From the NCBI RefSeq assembly GCF_021495345.1, contig NZ_CP099397.1, positions 1,984,001 to 2,048,000 on the forward strand: a DNA stretch of 64,000 nucleotides. Direction: 5' to 3'. Below, piece after piece: positions 37,063 through 45,725 of this stretch. Within the stretch, counting starts at the first letter, position 1. Each line of letters starts with the position of its first letter. Under the pieces are notes generated by a model, which was not told the origin of the DNA, did no database searches, and saw nothing but the letters and a program-made list of their open reading frames with translations. A program made the translations under genes and the position numbers. Origin of the DNA: Pseudomonas hydrolytica. Lineage in GTDB: Bacteria > Pseudomonadota > Gammaproteobacteria > Pseudomonadales > Pseudomonadaceae.

Positions 37063-37824
37063 ATGAGCATGACGTTTTCCGGCCAGGTCGCCCTGGTCAC
37101 CGGCGCTGCCGCCGGTATTGGCCGCGCCACCGCCCAGGCGTTCGCTGCCGAAGGGCTGAAGGTGGTGGTTTCCGACGTGGACGTGGCAGGCGGCGAGGGT
37201 ACCGTCGAGCTGATTCGCGCGGCCGGTGGCGAGGCCTGCTTCGTGCGTTGCGACGTGACCTGCGACGCCGAGGTCAAGGCGCTGATGGACGCCACCATGG
37301 CGCAATACGGCCGTCTGGATTACGCCTTCAACAACGCCGGTATCGAGATCGAGCAGGGCAAGCTGGCCGACGGCAACGAGGCCGAGTTCGACGCCATCAT
37401 GGGCGTCAACGTCAAGGGTGTGTGGCTGTGCATGAAGCATCAGATCCCGCTGATGCTGGCTCAGGGCGCTGGCGCCATCGTCAACACCGCATCGGTGGCA
37501 GGCCTCGGCGCGGCGCCGAAGATGAGCATCTACGCCGCTTCCAAGCATGCGGTGATCGGCCTGACCAAGTCCGCGGCGGTGGAATACGCGAAGAAGAAAA
37601 TCCGCGTCAATGCGGTGTGCCCGGCGGTGATCGACACCGACATGTTCCGCCGCGCCTATGAAGCCGATCCGAAGAAGGCCGAGTTCGCCGCCGCCATGCA
37701 CCCGGTCGGGCGCATCGGCAAGGTCGAGGAGATCGCCGCCGCCGTACTCTATCTGTGCAGCGATCACGCCGCGTTCACCACCGGCCAGGCGCTGGCGGTG
37801 GACGGTGGGGCCACGGCGATCTGA
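37063..37824 (+). CDS. SDR family oxidoreductase
   Basis: A 253-residue classical SDR. Cofactor motif TGAAAGIGRATA is near residues 13-24, NNAGIEIE near 90, catalytic Ser in NTASVAGLG near 142, and YAASK at about 157-161. VNAVCPAVIDTDMF and GQALAVDGGATAI close the fold. ATG has GAGGAAGC upstream. The cofactor preference cannot be read with confidence, though an Asp (VSDVD) after the second strand suggests NAD. Substrate unknown. It stands between pyrF and a bile-acid-type symporter. Confidence 0.9.
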   Translation: MSMTFSGQVALVTGAAAGIGRATAQAFAAEGLKVVVSDVDVAGGEGTVELIRAAGGEACFVRCDVTCDAEVKALMDATMAQYGRLDYAFNNAGIEIEQGKLADGNEAEFDAIMGVNVKGVWLCMKHQIPLMLAQGAGAIVNTASVAGLGAAPKMSIYAASKHAVIGLTKSAAVEYAKKKIRVNAVCPAVIDTDMFRRAYEADPKKAEFAAAMHPVGRIGKVEEIAAAVLYLCSDHAAFTTGQALAVDGGATAI

Positions 37825-37933
37825 CGGCTCTATCCCGCTAGCTCAGCGGACGAAGGTTGGCTCGCAGGGCCACTGTCAGCGGTGGCCCTGACTGCGCAAA
37901 ATCCTGCCAGGTTCCCCTGGAGCGATAACAATA

Positions 37934-38827
37934 ATGACCGCCGATCCCTTGCTGACGTTTTTCCTTCCCGCCGCGCTGGGCATCATCATGCTCGGCCTCG
38001 GCCTGTCGCTGACCCTGGCCGATTTCGCCCGGGTGGTGAAATTTCCCAAACCCGTGCTGATCGGCCTGGCCTGCCAGCTGTTGCTGCTGCCGCTGGCCTG
38101 CTTCTTCCTGGCCAAGGCCTTCGGCCTGGCACCGGCACTGGCCGTCGGCCTGATGCTGCTGGCCGCCTCGCCGGGCGGCACCACGGCCAACCTGTACAGC
38201 CACCTGGCCCATGGCGACGTGGCGCTGAACATCACCCTGACCGCGGTGAATTCGGTGATCGCGATTCTGACCATGCCGCTGATCGTCAACCTGTCGCTGA
38301 TGTACTTCATGGCGGACGATCAGGCCATACCGCTGCAGTTCGCCAAGGTGGTGCAGGTGTTCGCCATCGTTCTCGGCCCGGTGGCCATCGGCATGTGGCT
38401 GCGCAGCCGCTTTCCCGGTTTCGCCGAGCGCATGCAGAAACCGGTGAAGATCGTTTCGGCGCTGTTCCTGTTGCTGATCATCCTGCTGGCGGTGGCCAAG
38501 GACTGGCGCACCTTCGTCGATTACGCGCCGTCGGTCGGCGGCGCGGCGCTGGCCTTCAACCTGCTGAGCATGGCGGTGGGCTACTGCGTACCCAGGCTGC
38601 TCAAGCTCAATCTGCGCCAGGCGATCGCCATCGCCATGGAGATCGGCATCCACAACGGCACCCTGGCCATCGCCCTGGCGCTCAGCCCGGCGCTGCTGAA
38701 CAACCCGACCATGGCCATTCCCGCAGCCATCTACAGCCTGATCATGTTCATCACGGCGGCGCTGTTCGGCCTGTGGGTCAACCGCGTGCATGGCGCAGAA
38801 CTGGCCGAGCCGGCGCCCGGACGGTAG
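37934..38827 (+). CDS. Bile acid:sodium symporter family transporter
   Basis: A 297-residue polytopic membrane protein with about nine to ten hydrophobic segments. Family motifs are LGLSLTLADFARV near residue 20, LMLLAASPGGTTANLYSHLA near 70-90, and AMEIGIHNGTLAIALALSP near 235-253, the sodium and substrate binding regions. Bacterial members often transport organic anions, including short-chain keto acids or pantoate, rather than bile acids. Its TAG stop lies in a GTAGGGTGCGC repeat, so the C-terminus may have been set by repeat insertion. Substrate unknown. Confidence 0.88.
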   Translation: MTADPLLTFFLPAALGIIMLGLGLSLTLADFARVVKFPKPVLIGLACQLLLLPLACFFLAKAFGLAPALAVGLMLLAASPGGTTANLYSHLAHGDVALNITLTAVNSVIAILTMPLIVNLSLMYFMADDQAIPLQFAKVVQVFAIVLGPVAIGMWLRSRFPGFAERMQKPVKIVSALFLLLIILLAVAKDWRTFVDYAPSVGGAALAFNLLSMAVGYCVPRLLKLNLRQAIAIAMEIGIHNGTLAIALALSPALLNNPTMAIPAAIYSLIMFITAALFGLWVNRVHGAELAEPAPGR

Positions 38828-38915
38828 GGTGCGCTGCGCGCACCGTTGAACAGGCTGTTAGCCAGTGGTGCGCACGGCGCACCCTACCGCTCGTAGCCCG
38901 GATTGCATCCGGGCT
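38824..38915. repeat. Cluster of three GTAG-type REPs after the symporter gene
   Basis: GTAGGGTGCGC at 38824-38834 begins the first palindrome, and its TAG (38825-38827) is the stop of the upstream gene. An inverted partner ends GCGCACCCTAC at 38877-38887. A third element of the other class, GTAGCCCGGATTGCATCCGG and GCT, is at 38893-38915. Confidence 0.8.
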
Positions 38916-38922
38916 GCGGGGG

Positions 38923-40113
38923 CTACCGCTTGCCCCAGTTCAGCACGGCCAGGGTCAACAGGCCGGCGACTATGCCCCAGAAGGCCGAGCCGACGCCGGC
39001 CAGGGTCATCCCCGACGCCGTGACCAGGAAGGTGATCAGCGCCGCTTCGCGCTCGTTGGGCTCGCTCATGGCCTGGGTCAGGCCGCCAATGATCGAGGCG
39101 AACAGCGCCAGCGCGGCGATGGAGAGGATCAGTGCGGCCGGCAACGCGGCGAACAGCGAGGCCAGGGTGGCGCCGAAGATGCCGGCGATGGCGTAGAACA
39201 CCCCGCACCAGACCGCCGCTGTGTAGCGCTTGCGCGGGTCTTCATGGGCTTCCGGGCCGGCGCAGATGGCGGCGCTGATGGCGGCCATGTGTATGCCGTG
39301 GCTGCCGAACGGCGCCATCAGGATCGATACCAGGCCGGTGCTGGTCAGCAGCGGTGAGGCCGGCACGTCATAGCCGTTGGCGCGCAGCACGGCCATGCCG
39401 GGCAGGTTCTGCGAGGCCATGGCGACGATGAACAGCGGAATGCCGATGCTGATCGCCGCGGCCAGCGAGAAGCTGGGCGTAGTCCATTCAGGCGTGGCCA
39501 GCTGCAGCTGGAAATCGCTGAAGTCCAGCAGGCCGAAGACCCCGGCCAGCACACTGCCCACGATCAGCGCGGAGAGCACCGAGTAGCGCGGCCAAAGACG
39601 TTTGCCGAGCAGATAGGCCAGCAGCATGGCGATCACCAGGAAGGGCTGCTGCTCGGCGGCCACGCAGATTTCCAGACCGATCTTGAACAGCACACCGGCC
39701 AGCAGCGCAGCGGCGATGGAGGCGGGTATGCGGCGCATCAGGCGGTCGAAGGTTCCGGTCAGGCCGATCAGCACGATCAGGCCCGAAGCCAGGATATAGG
39801 CGCCAATCGCCTCGCCATAAGAGACCTGCGGCAGACTGGTGATCAGCAGCGCCGCACCGGGCGTCGACCAGGCGATCATCACCGGCGCGCGGTAGCGCAG
39901 CGAGAGCACGATGCAGCACAGTGCCATGCCGATCGACAGTGCCCAGATCCACGAGGAAATCTGCCCGGCGCTGAGGCCGGCCGCCTGGCCGGCCTGGAAC
40001 ATCAGCACCAGGGAGCTGGTGTAGCCGGTGAGCATGGCGATGAAGCCAGCCACCACGGCCGAGGTGGAGGTATCGGCCAGTGGGCGCAGGCGGGTAGGGG
40101 CGACGTCTTGCAT
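38923..40113 (-). CDS. BenE family benzoate/H+ symporter-like transporter
   Basis: A 396-residue membrane protein with about twelve hydrophobic segments. BenE-family landmarks are SSLVLMFQAGQAAGLSAGQI near residue 30, WSTPGAALLITS near 85 and FGSHGIHMAAISAAICAG near 265-282. BenE proteins import benzoate with protons; no benzoate catabolic genes are nearby, so the substrate may differ. The start is the ATG at 40113, which overlaps the stop of the LysE-type gene (TGATG); the frame continues upstream only through that gene. Co-transcribed with it. Confidence 0.87.
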   Translation of the reverse strand: MQDVAPTRLRPLADTSTSAVVAGFIAMLTGYTSSLVLMFQAGQAAGLSAGQISSWIWALSIGMALCCIVLSLRYRAPVMIAWSTPGAALLITSLPQVSYGEAIGAYILASGLIVLIGLTGTFDRLMRRIPASIAAALLAGVLFKIGLEICVAAEQQPFLVIAMLLAYLLGKRLWPRYSVLSALIVGSVLAGVFGLLDFSDFQLQLATPEWTTPSFSLAAAISIGIPLFIVAMASQNLPGMAVLRANGYDVPASPLLTSTGLVSILMAPFGSHGIHMAAISAAICAGPEAHEDPRKRYTAAVWCGVFYAIAGIFGATLASLFAALPAALILSIAALALFASIIGGLTQAMSEPNEREAALITFLVTASGMTLAGVGSAFWGIVAGLLTLAVLNWGKR

Positions 40114-40724
40114 CAGAGCAGTCCCGTGTCGACGAAGATGGGGTAGAGCGAGGCGACCAACAGTAGCGCCATGCCGATATTGAAGGCGCGCAGGGCGCGC
40201 GGGTTGTCCAGCCAGCTGCGCAGCAGGCTGCCGGCGACGGTCCACAGGCCGACGCTGGGGCAGTTGACCAGGGCGAACAGTGCAGCGATCAGCAGCACGT
40301 TGCTGACGAAGCCGTCCTGCGGGGTATAGGTGGTAATGGCGCCGATGGCCATGATCCAGGCCTTGGGGTTGACCCATTGGAAGGCCGCGGCCTGGAGAAA
40401 GGTAAACGGCTTGGCGGCGGGGTTGTCACGGCCTTGCGGAGCGCCGGCCTGGGCGATCTTCCAGGCCAGGTAGAGCAGGTAGGCCGCGCCGACGTAACGC
40501 AGCACGTCATGCAGCACCGGCAGGCGTTCGAACAGCTGGCCGAGGCCCAGGCCTACCGAGGCCACCAGCAGCATGAAGCCCAGGCTGATGCCGAGCATGT
40601 GCGGGATGCTGCGGCGCACGCCGAAATTCACGCCCGAGGCGAGCAGCATCATGTTGTTGGGGCCGGGCGTCACCGAGGTGACGAAGGCGAAGGCAATGAA
40701 GGCGAGCAGCAGTTCGGTGGACAT
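40113..40724 (-). CDS. LysE family exporter
   Basis: A 203-residue membrane protein with six hydrophobic segments. The family N-terminus is LLLAFIAFAFVTSVTPGPNN near residues 5-24, with a G-rich LGISLGFMLLVASVGLGLGQ region near 50-70. LysE/RhtB proteins export amino acids and related compounds. The specific substrate cannot be told from sequence. ATG has GGAGAACG upstream. It is the first gene of a two-gene unit with the BenE-type transporter, an unusual pairing of an exporter and an importer. Confidence 0.9.
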   Translation of the reverse strand: MSTELLLAFIAFAFVTSVTPGPNNMMLLASGVNFGVRRSIPHMLGISLGFMLLVASVGLGLGQLFERLPVLHDVLRYVGAAYLLYLAWKIAQAGAPQGRDNPAAKPFTFLQAAAFQWVNPKAWIMAIGAITTYTPQDGFVSNVLLIAALFALVNCPSVGLWTVAGSLLRSWLDNPRALRAFNIGMALLLVASLYPIFVDTGLL

Positions 40725-40868
40725 GGTCGTTCTCCGGTGACTGGCAAAGCCTATTGCGCGGCTGCGGTGGCGTCGCGGTACAGCCACCGCTGGGTTGAAC
40801 CGTACAGTCTGGTCAAGCGCCGCGCGGCTGGTTAGCCTCGGGTTTTTGCCGAACAAGGCGGACGTGCG

Positions 40869-41516
40869 ATGCAACCGGACAATCCCTACAGTGCGCCACA
40901 GGTGGAGCTGCTCGACGCCGCTCCCGTTCACCGCCTGCCAGGCTGGAGCGCTCGCCAGCTGCGGGTGCTCGGCTGGCTGGCGCTGGTCTCGGTGGTAGCC
41001 AACGCTATGGTGGTCGGGCTTACATTTGCCGGAGCCCTGCTGGAGGCAGATGAAGCTGAACTGCTGTTTACCTACACCGACTGGCTTAGCCTGGTGCTGG
41101 CGTTACTCGGCTGCTACCTGCTGCTGCGTTTCAAAGCCTTTGCCGAGGTGCGTTTTTTCGCGCGCAACCTCAGCGTACCGATCTGGTTGCTGCTGGCGGT
41201 GACGCTGCTGCTGGAGGCAGTGGACATGCTTTTCAGTGACCAACTGTTCGCCGGATTGGACTGGCAGACCATCGGCTATATGGCGCTGTTGTGTCTTATG
41301 GGCATCTGCACTACCTGGCTGGGGATACGGCTGCTCAAGTTGCAAGGTCCCTATCCGGCGCTGAAAGTGATGGCCTGGCTCGATATCGTCGGTGGGCTGA
41401 TGTTGGCCAGCGTGCTGTTGATGCTGGTGGCGTTGCTGCCGTTGCTAGGGGCGGGCGTGGCGCTGATGCTGGTGTTCTTCAAGGGTGCTGCCGAGTTGCA
41501 GGAGACGGCGGGCTGA
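40869..41516 (+). CDS. Six-helix membrane protein, unrecognised
   Basis: A 215-residue protein. A short soluble N-terminus begins MQPDNPYSAPQVEL, a motif seen at the start of many uncharacterised small membrane proteins. About five to six transmembrane helices follow (for example LGWLALVSVVANAMVVGLTF, IWLLLAVTLLLEAV, VLLMLVALLPLLGAGVALML). ATG has AAGGCGG upstream. No catalytic motif is visible. It ends just before a strong terminator and converges on the TonB receptor gene. The function is unknown. Confidence 0.78.
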   Translation: MQPDNPYSAPQVELLDAAPVHRLPGWSARQLRVLGWLALVSVVANAMVVGLTFAGALLEADEAELLFTYTDWLSLVLALLGCYLLLRFKAFAEVRFFARNLSVPIWLLLAVTLLLEAVDMLFSDQLFAGLDWQTIGYMALLCLMGICTTWLGIRLLKLQGPYPALKVMAWLDIVGGLMLASVLLMLVALLPLLGAGVALMLVFFKGAAELQETAG

Positions 41517-41531
41517 CTGTGGCGTAAATGG

Positions 41532-41563
41532 CAGGAGCCGCCCATCGGGCGGCTCCTGTTTTT
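41532..41563. terminator. Rho-independent terminator between converging genes
   Basis: A perfect 12-bp stem, CAGGAGCCGCCC paired with GGGCGGCTCCTG, with a 3-nt loop and five T residues on the plus strand. It lies between the membrane-protein stop (41516) and the receptor stop (41571) and can serve the plus-strand gene. Confidence 0.92.
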
Positions 41564-41570
41564 CAGCCTG

Positions 41571-43979
41571 TTACCACTTGTAGTCGATACTCGCGGTGAC
41601 CCGGCGCGGGTCGCCGGCATAGCAGTAGAAGCCGTCGCAGGTGGCCAGGTATTCCTTGTCGAACAGGTTGTTGGCGTTGAGCGATACGCTGGCACCACGC
41701 AGGCTGGCATCGAGCTGACCGAGGTCGTAGCGCACGGCAGCGTCGTAGACGGTGTAGGCGCTGCTGTGGCCGTCGGAGGCATCCCGCACGAAACCCAGGT
41801 TGCCGACGGCGATGTTGTCGGTGGAGCCGACGAAGCGGGCGCCGAAGCCAACGCCGAATCCGGCCAGCATGCCCTGATTCCAGTCATAGTCGGCCCAGAT
41901 CGAAGCCTGGTGTTCCGGCGTGAGAGGCAGGGCGCGGTTCTTGTCGCGCGGGTCGCCAACCTTGGTCATCTTGCTGTTGGTGTAGGTGTAGGAGGCCGTC
42001 AGGCTGAGGTTCTCGGTGAGGTTGCCGGTGGCCTCCAGCTCCAGGCCGCGTACCTCTACCTCGCTCACCGGTTCGCTGGCGCCGGCGATATTGGTGGTCA
42101 CGATGTTCTGCCGCTTCAGGTCATAGACCGCGGCAGTGAACAGCATGTCGCTGCCCGGCGGTTGGTACTTGATGCCCAGCTCGTACTGCTTGCCGGTACT
42201 GGGTTTGAACGCGGCGCCGCCATTGCCGCCCGCTTCGGCCTGGAAGGATTCGGCGTAGGACAGGTAGGGTGTGAAGCCGGAGTCGAAGACGTAGCTCAGC
42301 GCGGCGTTGCCGCTGAACTGGCTGTCGCGGCGGCTGTCCTCGGCGTCATTGGCGTTGTAGAACACCGAGTCGGTATCCAGCCGATCCCAGCGGCCACCCA
42401 GGGTCAGGCGCCAGGCGTCGAGGGCGATCTGATCCTGCAGGTAGAGGCCTGCGTTCCTGCGCTTCTGGTTGTAGTCCTGGAAGGCGGTGTAGGCGACACC
42501 ACTGAAGTCCTGGCCATAGATCGGGTTGATGATATTGCTGCTCGGGGCGCTGCCATACAGCCAGCGGTAATCGGTGTTGACGCGCAGATAATCCACGCCC
42601 AGCAGCAAGGTATGGGTCAGCGCGCCCGTACGGAAGTCAGCCTGGAAATTGTTGTCCATGGCGAAGTGGCTGATGTTCTCGTCGTACACGTTGGCGCCGC
42701 GCGCAACCGTGCCGTCGTCAGCGACCGCGGTAGCCCAACCCCCAGCCGTGATGATCTGGTTATCCAGCTCGAGCTTGCTGTAGCGAAGGTTCTGATTGAA
42801 CTGCCAGACATCGTTGATGCGGTGCTCGAAGGCGTAGCCGAGGGCATAGAAGGTCTTGTCGTAGAACTCCCAGTCGGGGTCGCCGAGGTTCTTGTTGTAG
42901 TCGATCTTGCCGGCCGGCGTGCCCAGCTTGGTGCCTTGCAGAGGCAGGAACTGGCTGGTGCCGCCGGTATCGTCGCGATTGAACTGTCCGAGGAAGGTCA
43001 GCCTGGTGTCGCCTGCTATGTTCCAGGTCAGGCTGGGCGCCAGGTTGAAGCGCTGGTCATCCATATGCTCGATGACCGTGCCGCTGTCACGACCCACGCC
43101 ACTGAACCGGTAGAGAAAACGGCCCTCGTCATCGATCTTGCCGGTGCTGTCGAAGCTGATCTGCTTGTGCTGGTAGTTACCGACTTGCACCTGCACTTCA
43201 TGGCTGCTTTCGGCCTGTGGGCGACGGCTGACGGCGTCAACCAGGCCGCCGGGCGGGGTCTGGCCATAGACCGAGGAGGCCGGGCCGCGCAGCACGGCGA
43301 CGCGCTCCAGGTTCCAGGTCTCCAGTTTGGGCATGGTGTAGCTGCCCTTGGGCAGCGGCAGGCCGTCGAGCAGCTGAATCGGTTCGAAGCCGCGGATCTT
43401 CATCCAGTCGGCGCGGCTGTCGCTGCCGTAGCTGCTGGCGATCACGCCGGGCATGTAGCGCACGGCATCGTCCAGGTTCTGCACCTTGCGATCCTGCATC
43501 TGCTCACGGGTGGCAACCGAGATGGAGCGTGGCGTCTCCAGAAGCGGCGTGTCGGTCTTGGTGCCGGTTGCCGTGCGGCTGGCCAGGTAGCCGCGGGTCG
43601 GGCCCCAGGCCGTTTCGGCGGCCTGTTCGCTGGCGGTAACGGTTACGTCGGGCAGCGCCACCGCCGATTCGGCGGCAGGCACCAGGCTGTAGACGCCAGC
43701 GCCGTTGCTCTGCAGTTGCAGACCGGTGCCGCGCAGGGCCTGGTTGAGCGCGTCGACGGCTTGCAGATCACCTTCTACCGGCGCCGAGCGTTTGCCCTCG
43801 GTCAGCGCCGGGTCGATGCTCAGGGTCACGCCGGCCTGGCTGGCGATCTGGTTGAGCGTGGCGGCCAGGGGGCCGGCGGGCAGCTGATAGGGCTCGGCAT
43901 GAGCCAGCCCCACCTGGCCGGCGAAGGCGATGGTCAGCGCCAGCAGAGTGCGGCGGAAGGGAGCGGCGGTGGAGGACAT
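41571..43979 (-). CDS. TonB-dependent siderophore receptor with signalling domain
   Basis: An 802-residue outer-membrane receptor. The signal peptide is at about residues 1-28 (LLALTIAFAGQVGLAHA). An N-terminal STN signalling domain follows at about 30-105 (YQLPAGPLAATLNQIASQAG), then a TonB-box-like region (VALPDVTVTAS), a plug at about 140-260 (ETPRSISVATREQMQDRKVQ, RGPASSVYGQTPPGG) and a beta-barrel ending in a terminal Trp. A CDGFYCYAGDPR segment near the end is typical of ferrisiderophore receptors. With the FecR and ECF sigma genes upstream it forms a cell-surface signalling trio. Ligand unknown. ATG has TTAGGAGA upstream. Confidence 0.93.
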   Translation of the reverse strand: MSSTAAPFRRTLLALTIAFAGQVGLAHAEPYQLPAGPLAATLNQIASQAGVTLSIDPALTEGKRSAPVEGDLQAVDALNQALRGTGLQLQSNGAGVYSLVPAAESAVALPDVTVTASEQAAETAWGPTRGYLASRTATGTKTDTPLLETPRSISVATREQMQDRKVQNLDDAVRYMPGVIASSYGSDSRADWMKIRGFEPIQLLDGLPLPKGSYTMPKLETWNLERVAVLRGPASSVYGQTPPGGLVDAVSRRPQAESSHEVQVQVGNYQHKQISFDSTGKIDDEGRFLYRFSGVGRDSGTVIEHMDDQRFNLAPSLTWNIAGDTRLTFLGQFNRDDTGGTSQFLPLQGTKLGTPAGKIDYNKNLGDPDWEFYDKTFYALGYAFEHRINDVWQFNQNLRYSKLELDNQIITAGGWATAVADDGTVARGANVYDENISHFAMDNNFQADFRTGALTHTLLLGVDYLRVNTDYRWLYGSAPSSNIINPIYGQDFSGVAYTAFQDYNQKRRNAGLYLQDQIALDAWRLTLGGRWDRLDTDSVFYNANDAEDSRRDSQFSGNAALSYVFDSGFTPYLSYAESFQAEAGGNGGAAFKPSTGKQYELGIKYQPPGSDMLFTAAVYDLKRQNIVTTNIAGASEPVSEVEVRGLELEATGNLTENLSLTASYTYTNSKMTKVGDPRDKNRALPLTPEHQASIWADYDWNQGMLAGFGVGFGARFVGSTDNIAVGNLGFVRDASDGHSSAYTVYDAAVRYDLGQLDASLRGASVSLNANNLFDKEYLATCDGFYCYAGDPRRVTASIDYKW

Positions 43980-44057
43980 TGCGAACTTCTCCTAAGAGGT
44001 AATGTATCTCAATGTCCTTTTGCCGAAGCAGAAATCAAAAATGACAGGGGCGGCAGA

Positions 44058-45014
44058 TTATTTTTCTGCCGGCACGACGCGCGTCCACCAGGGGCCGATC
44101 TGCTCGATGCGCACCGGCAGGCTCGGTGGCAGCGCGGCCAGGGCCTTGTCGCTGTCGTGCAGCGGGAAGCTGCCGCTGATACGCAAGCCGGCCAGGCTCG
44201 GGTCGAGGCCCAGGTAGCCGCTACGGTATTCGCCGAGTTGATCGATAAGGCGCTGCAGCGGCAGGTTGTCCGCCACCAGCATGCCGCGACTCCAGGCATC
44301 GGCGCCGATGGGAGCGGGGCTGCTGTCGCCGAGGTGCCGGCTGTCCATGCGCACCTGCTCGCCACTCTGGATGATGCGCTCCTGCGTACCGGAGAGCGGC
44401 CGCGCAGCCACGGCCGACTGCAGGACGATCAGCTCGGTGGCGTCGCCATCGCGACGCACCAGAAAGCGCGTTCCCAGGGCACGCAGGCGGCCCTGCGCCG
44501 TCTCCACGACGAACGGACGCGCATCGCCCTTGGCGGTCTGGATCAGGATTTCACCGCTGAGCAGCACCAGGCGGCGCTCGTCGTCGTCGAACGCAACGTT
44601 CAGCGCACTGCGGCTGTTGAGGCGGATCTGGCTGCGGTCGGCGAGCAGCAGGTCGCGCTGCTCCCCGGCGGCGGTGCGATAGTCGGCAAGGTAGTCGCCC
44701 AGCGGGCGCTGCTGAGCCAGCAAGGCCAGGGCGATGCCGCTTGCCAGCAGCAGGGCCAGGGCATTGCCCCCCAGGCGTCGCAGGCTGCGACGCCGCTGGC
44801 CGCCTTGCAGCAGGGCGCGGCGGGCCGGCGCAGGGGTGGCCGCGGCGAGTTGCTGGTCGATGCCGCCGAGCCTGCGCCAGACGAGGCCATGCTCGGGATG
44901 GGCCGCCAGCCAGCGGGCGAAATCCTGGCGTTGCTGTTCGCTGGCCTCGCCGGAGTCCAGGCACAGCTGCCAGGCAATGGCCTCATCCAGGGCGCGCGCC
45001 GATACCCGGTTCAT
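44058..45014 (-). CDS. FecR family anti-sigma/signal transducer
   Basis: A 318-residue single-pass membrane regulator. An N-terminal DUF4880 segment (AIAWQLCLDSGEASEQQRQD, FARWLAAHPEHG) is followed by a transmembrane helix near residues 85-105 (LALLLASGIALALL) and a periplasmic FecR domain (TAAGEQRDLLLADRSQIRLN, FVVETAQGRLRALGTRFLV). It relays siderophore binding at the receptor to the ECF sigma factor. Its ATG overlaps the sigma-factor stop (ATGA), so it is coupled to that gene. A 78-bp gap separates it from the receptor gene. Confidence 0.93.
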   Translation of the reverse strand: MNRVSARALDEAIAWQLCLDSGEASEQQRQDFARWLAAHPEHGLVWRRLGGIDQQLAAATPAPARRALLQGGQRRRSLRRLGGNALALLLASGIALALLAQQRPLGDYLADYRTAAGEQRDLLLADRSQIRLNSRSALNVAFDDDERRLVLLSGEILIQTAKGDARPFVVETAQGRLRALGTRFLVRRDGDATELIVLQSAVAARPLSGTQERIIQSGEQVRMDSRHLGDSSPAPIGADAWSRGMLVADNLPLQRLIDQLGEYRSGYLGLDPSLAGLRISGSFPLHDSDKALAALPPSLPVRIEQIGPWWTRVVPAEK

Positions 45015-45529
45015 TGCGGCGCTCCATACAGCGCGATGTAGCACTGGCGCAGGCCCTGGGCGAGGTACTGGCGCACCCGCGAGGGCGATACGCCCAGACG
45101 CTCGGCGATCTCGGCATGGCCGAGACCGTCCAGGCGGTTGTAGAGGAAGGCGGCGCGCGCCTTGCTCGACAGGTGTCCGAGCAGACGATCGATCTCGCTC
45201 AGCTGTTCCAGCGCCAGCGCCTGTTCCTCGGGGCTCGGTTGCAGGGCCTCGGGGGCCAGAGCGAGTTCTTCGAGATAGGCGCGCTCCAGCGCACTGCGGC
45301 GGAACTGGTCGATCAGCAGGCCCCTGGCGATGGTGGTGAGCAAGGCACGAGGTTCACGCGGGCTGTGCAGGTCCGGGCGGCCGAGCAGGCGCACGAAGGT
45401 GTCCTGACTCAGGTCTTCGGCGCGCTGCGTGCAATTCAGACTTTTGCGCAGCCAGCCGAACAGCCAGTCGCGATGGTCGCGGTAAAGCAGGCCGACCAAC
45501 TGCTGATTGCTGGAATCCTGAACCGACAC
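45011..45529 (-). CDS. FecI-type ECF sigma factor
   Basis: A 172-residue iron-starvation sigma factor. Region 2 (LLYRDHRDWLFGWLRKSL, RAEDLSQDTFVRLLG) and region 4 (LSSKARAAFLYNRLDGLGHA, EIAERLGVSPSRVRQYLAQG) are clear. The start is taken as the GTG at 45529, with GAGGT upstream; a GTG two codons earlier overlaps that site. A Fur-like box lies in the promoter region, as expected for an iron-repressed gene. It is first in the order sigma, FecR, receptor. Confidence 0.92.
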   Translation of the reverse strand: MSVQDSSNQQLVGLLYRDHRDWLFGWLRKSLNCTQRAEDLSQDTFVRLLGRPDLHSPREPRALLTTIARGLLIDQFRRSALERAYLEELALAPEALQPSPEEQALALEQLSEIDRLLGHLSSKARAAFLYNRLDGLGHAEIAERLGVSPSRVRQYLAQGLRQCYIALYGAPQ

Positions 45530-45557
45530 GCGCACCTCGCGATATCTAAGTTAAGGT

Positions 45558-45578
45558 GATAATGATTCGCATATGATT
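45558..45578. promoter_or_regulatory. Fur-like box
   Basis: GATAATGATTCGCATATGAT plus T. The first nine bases match the Fur consensus GATAATGATAATCATTATC exactly, and an imperfect inverted half follows. It lies 29 bp upstream of the ECF sigma start, fitting iron-dependent repression of the trio. Confidence 0.7.
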
Positions 45579-45657
45579 GCAGAGGTCATGGTTGCGCGCA
45601 ATTGCCGAAATGACCGGCGGTGCAGGGGAATGGAAGGGGGGAGGCTGAATCGGTAGG

Positions 45658-45701
45658 AGCAGCGTTGCTCGCGAACAAGAGGCTTCGCCAGCAACGCTGC
45701 T
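45658..45701. repeat. Imperfect stem-loop repeat near the MarR gene end
   Basis: Inverted arms AGCAGCGTTGCT (45658-45669) and AGCAACGCTGCT (45690-45701) are separated by 20 bp. This is probably a dispersed Pseudomonas intergenic repeat; a related but degraded stretch (GTAGGAGCAGCT) is near 47505. It may also terminate the MarR gene. Confidence 0.6.
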
Positions 45702-45725
45702 AGGAGTGGGACATGGCCGCGGTGG

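Noticed and set aside
41766..45041. A 1091-codon plus-strand open frame opposite the receptor and FecR genes
   Set aside because: It is an antisense shadow in GC-rich DNA. Its product is low-complexity Ala/Gly/Val/Gln-rich and has no domain, while the opposite strand encodes clear families across the same bases.
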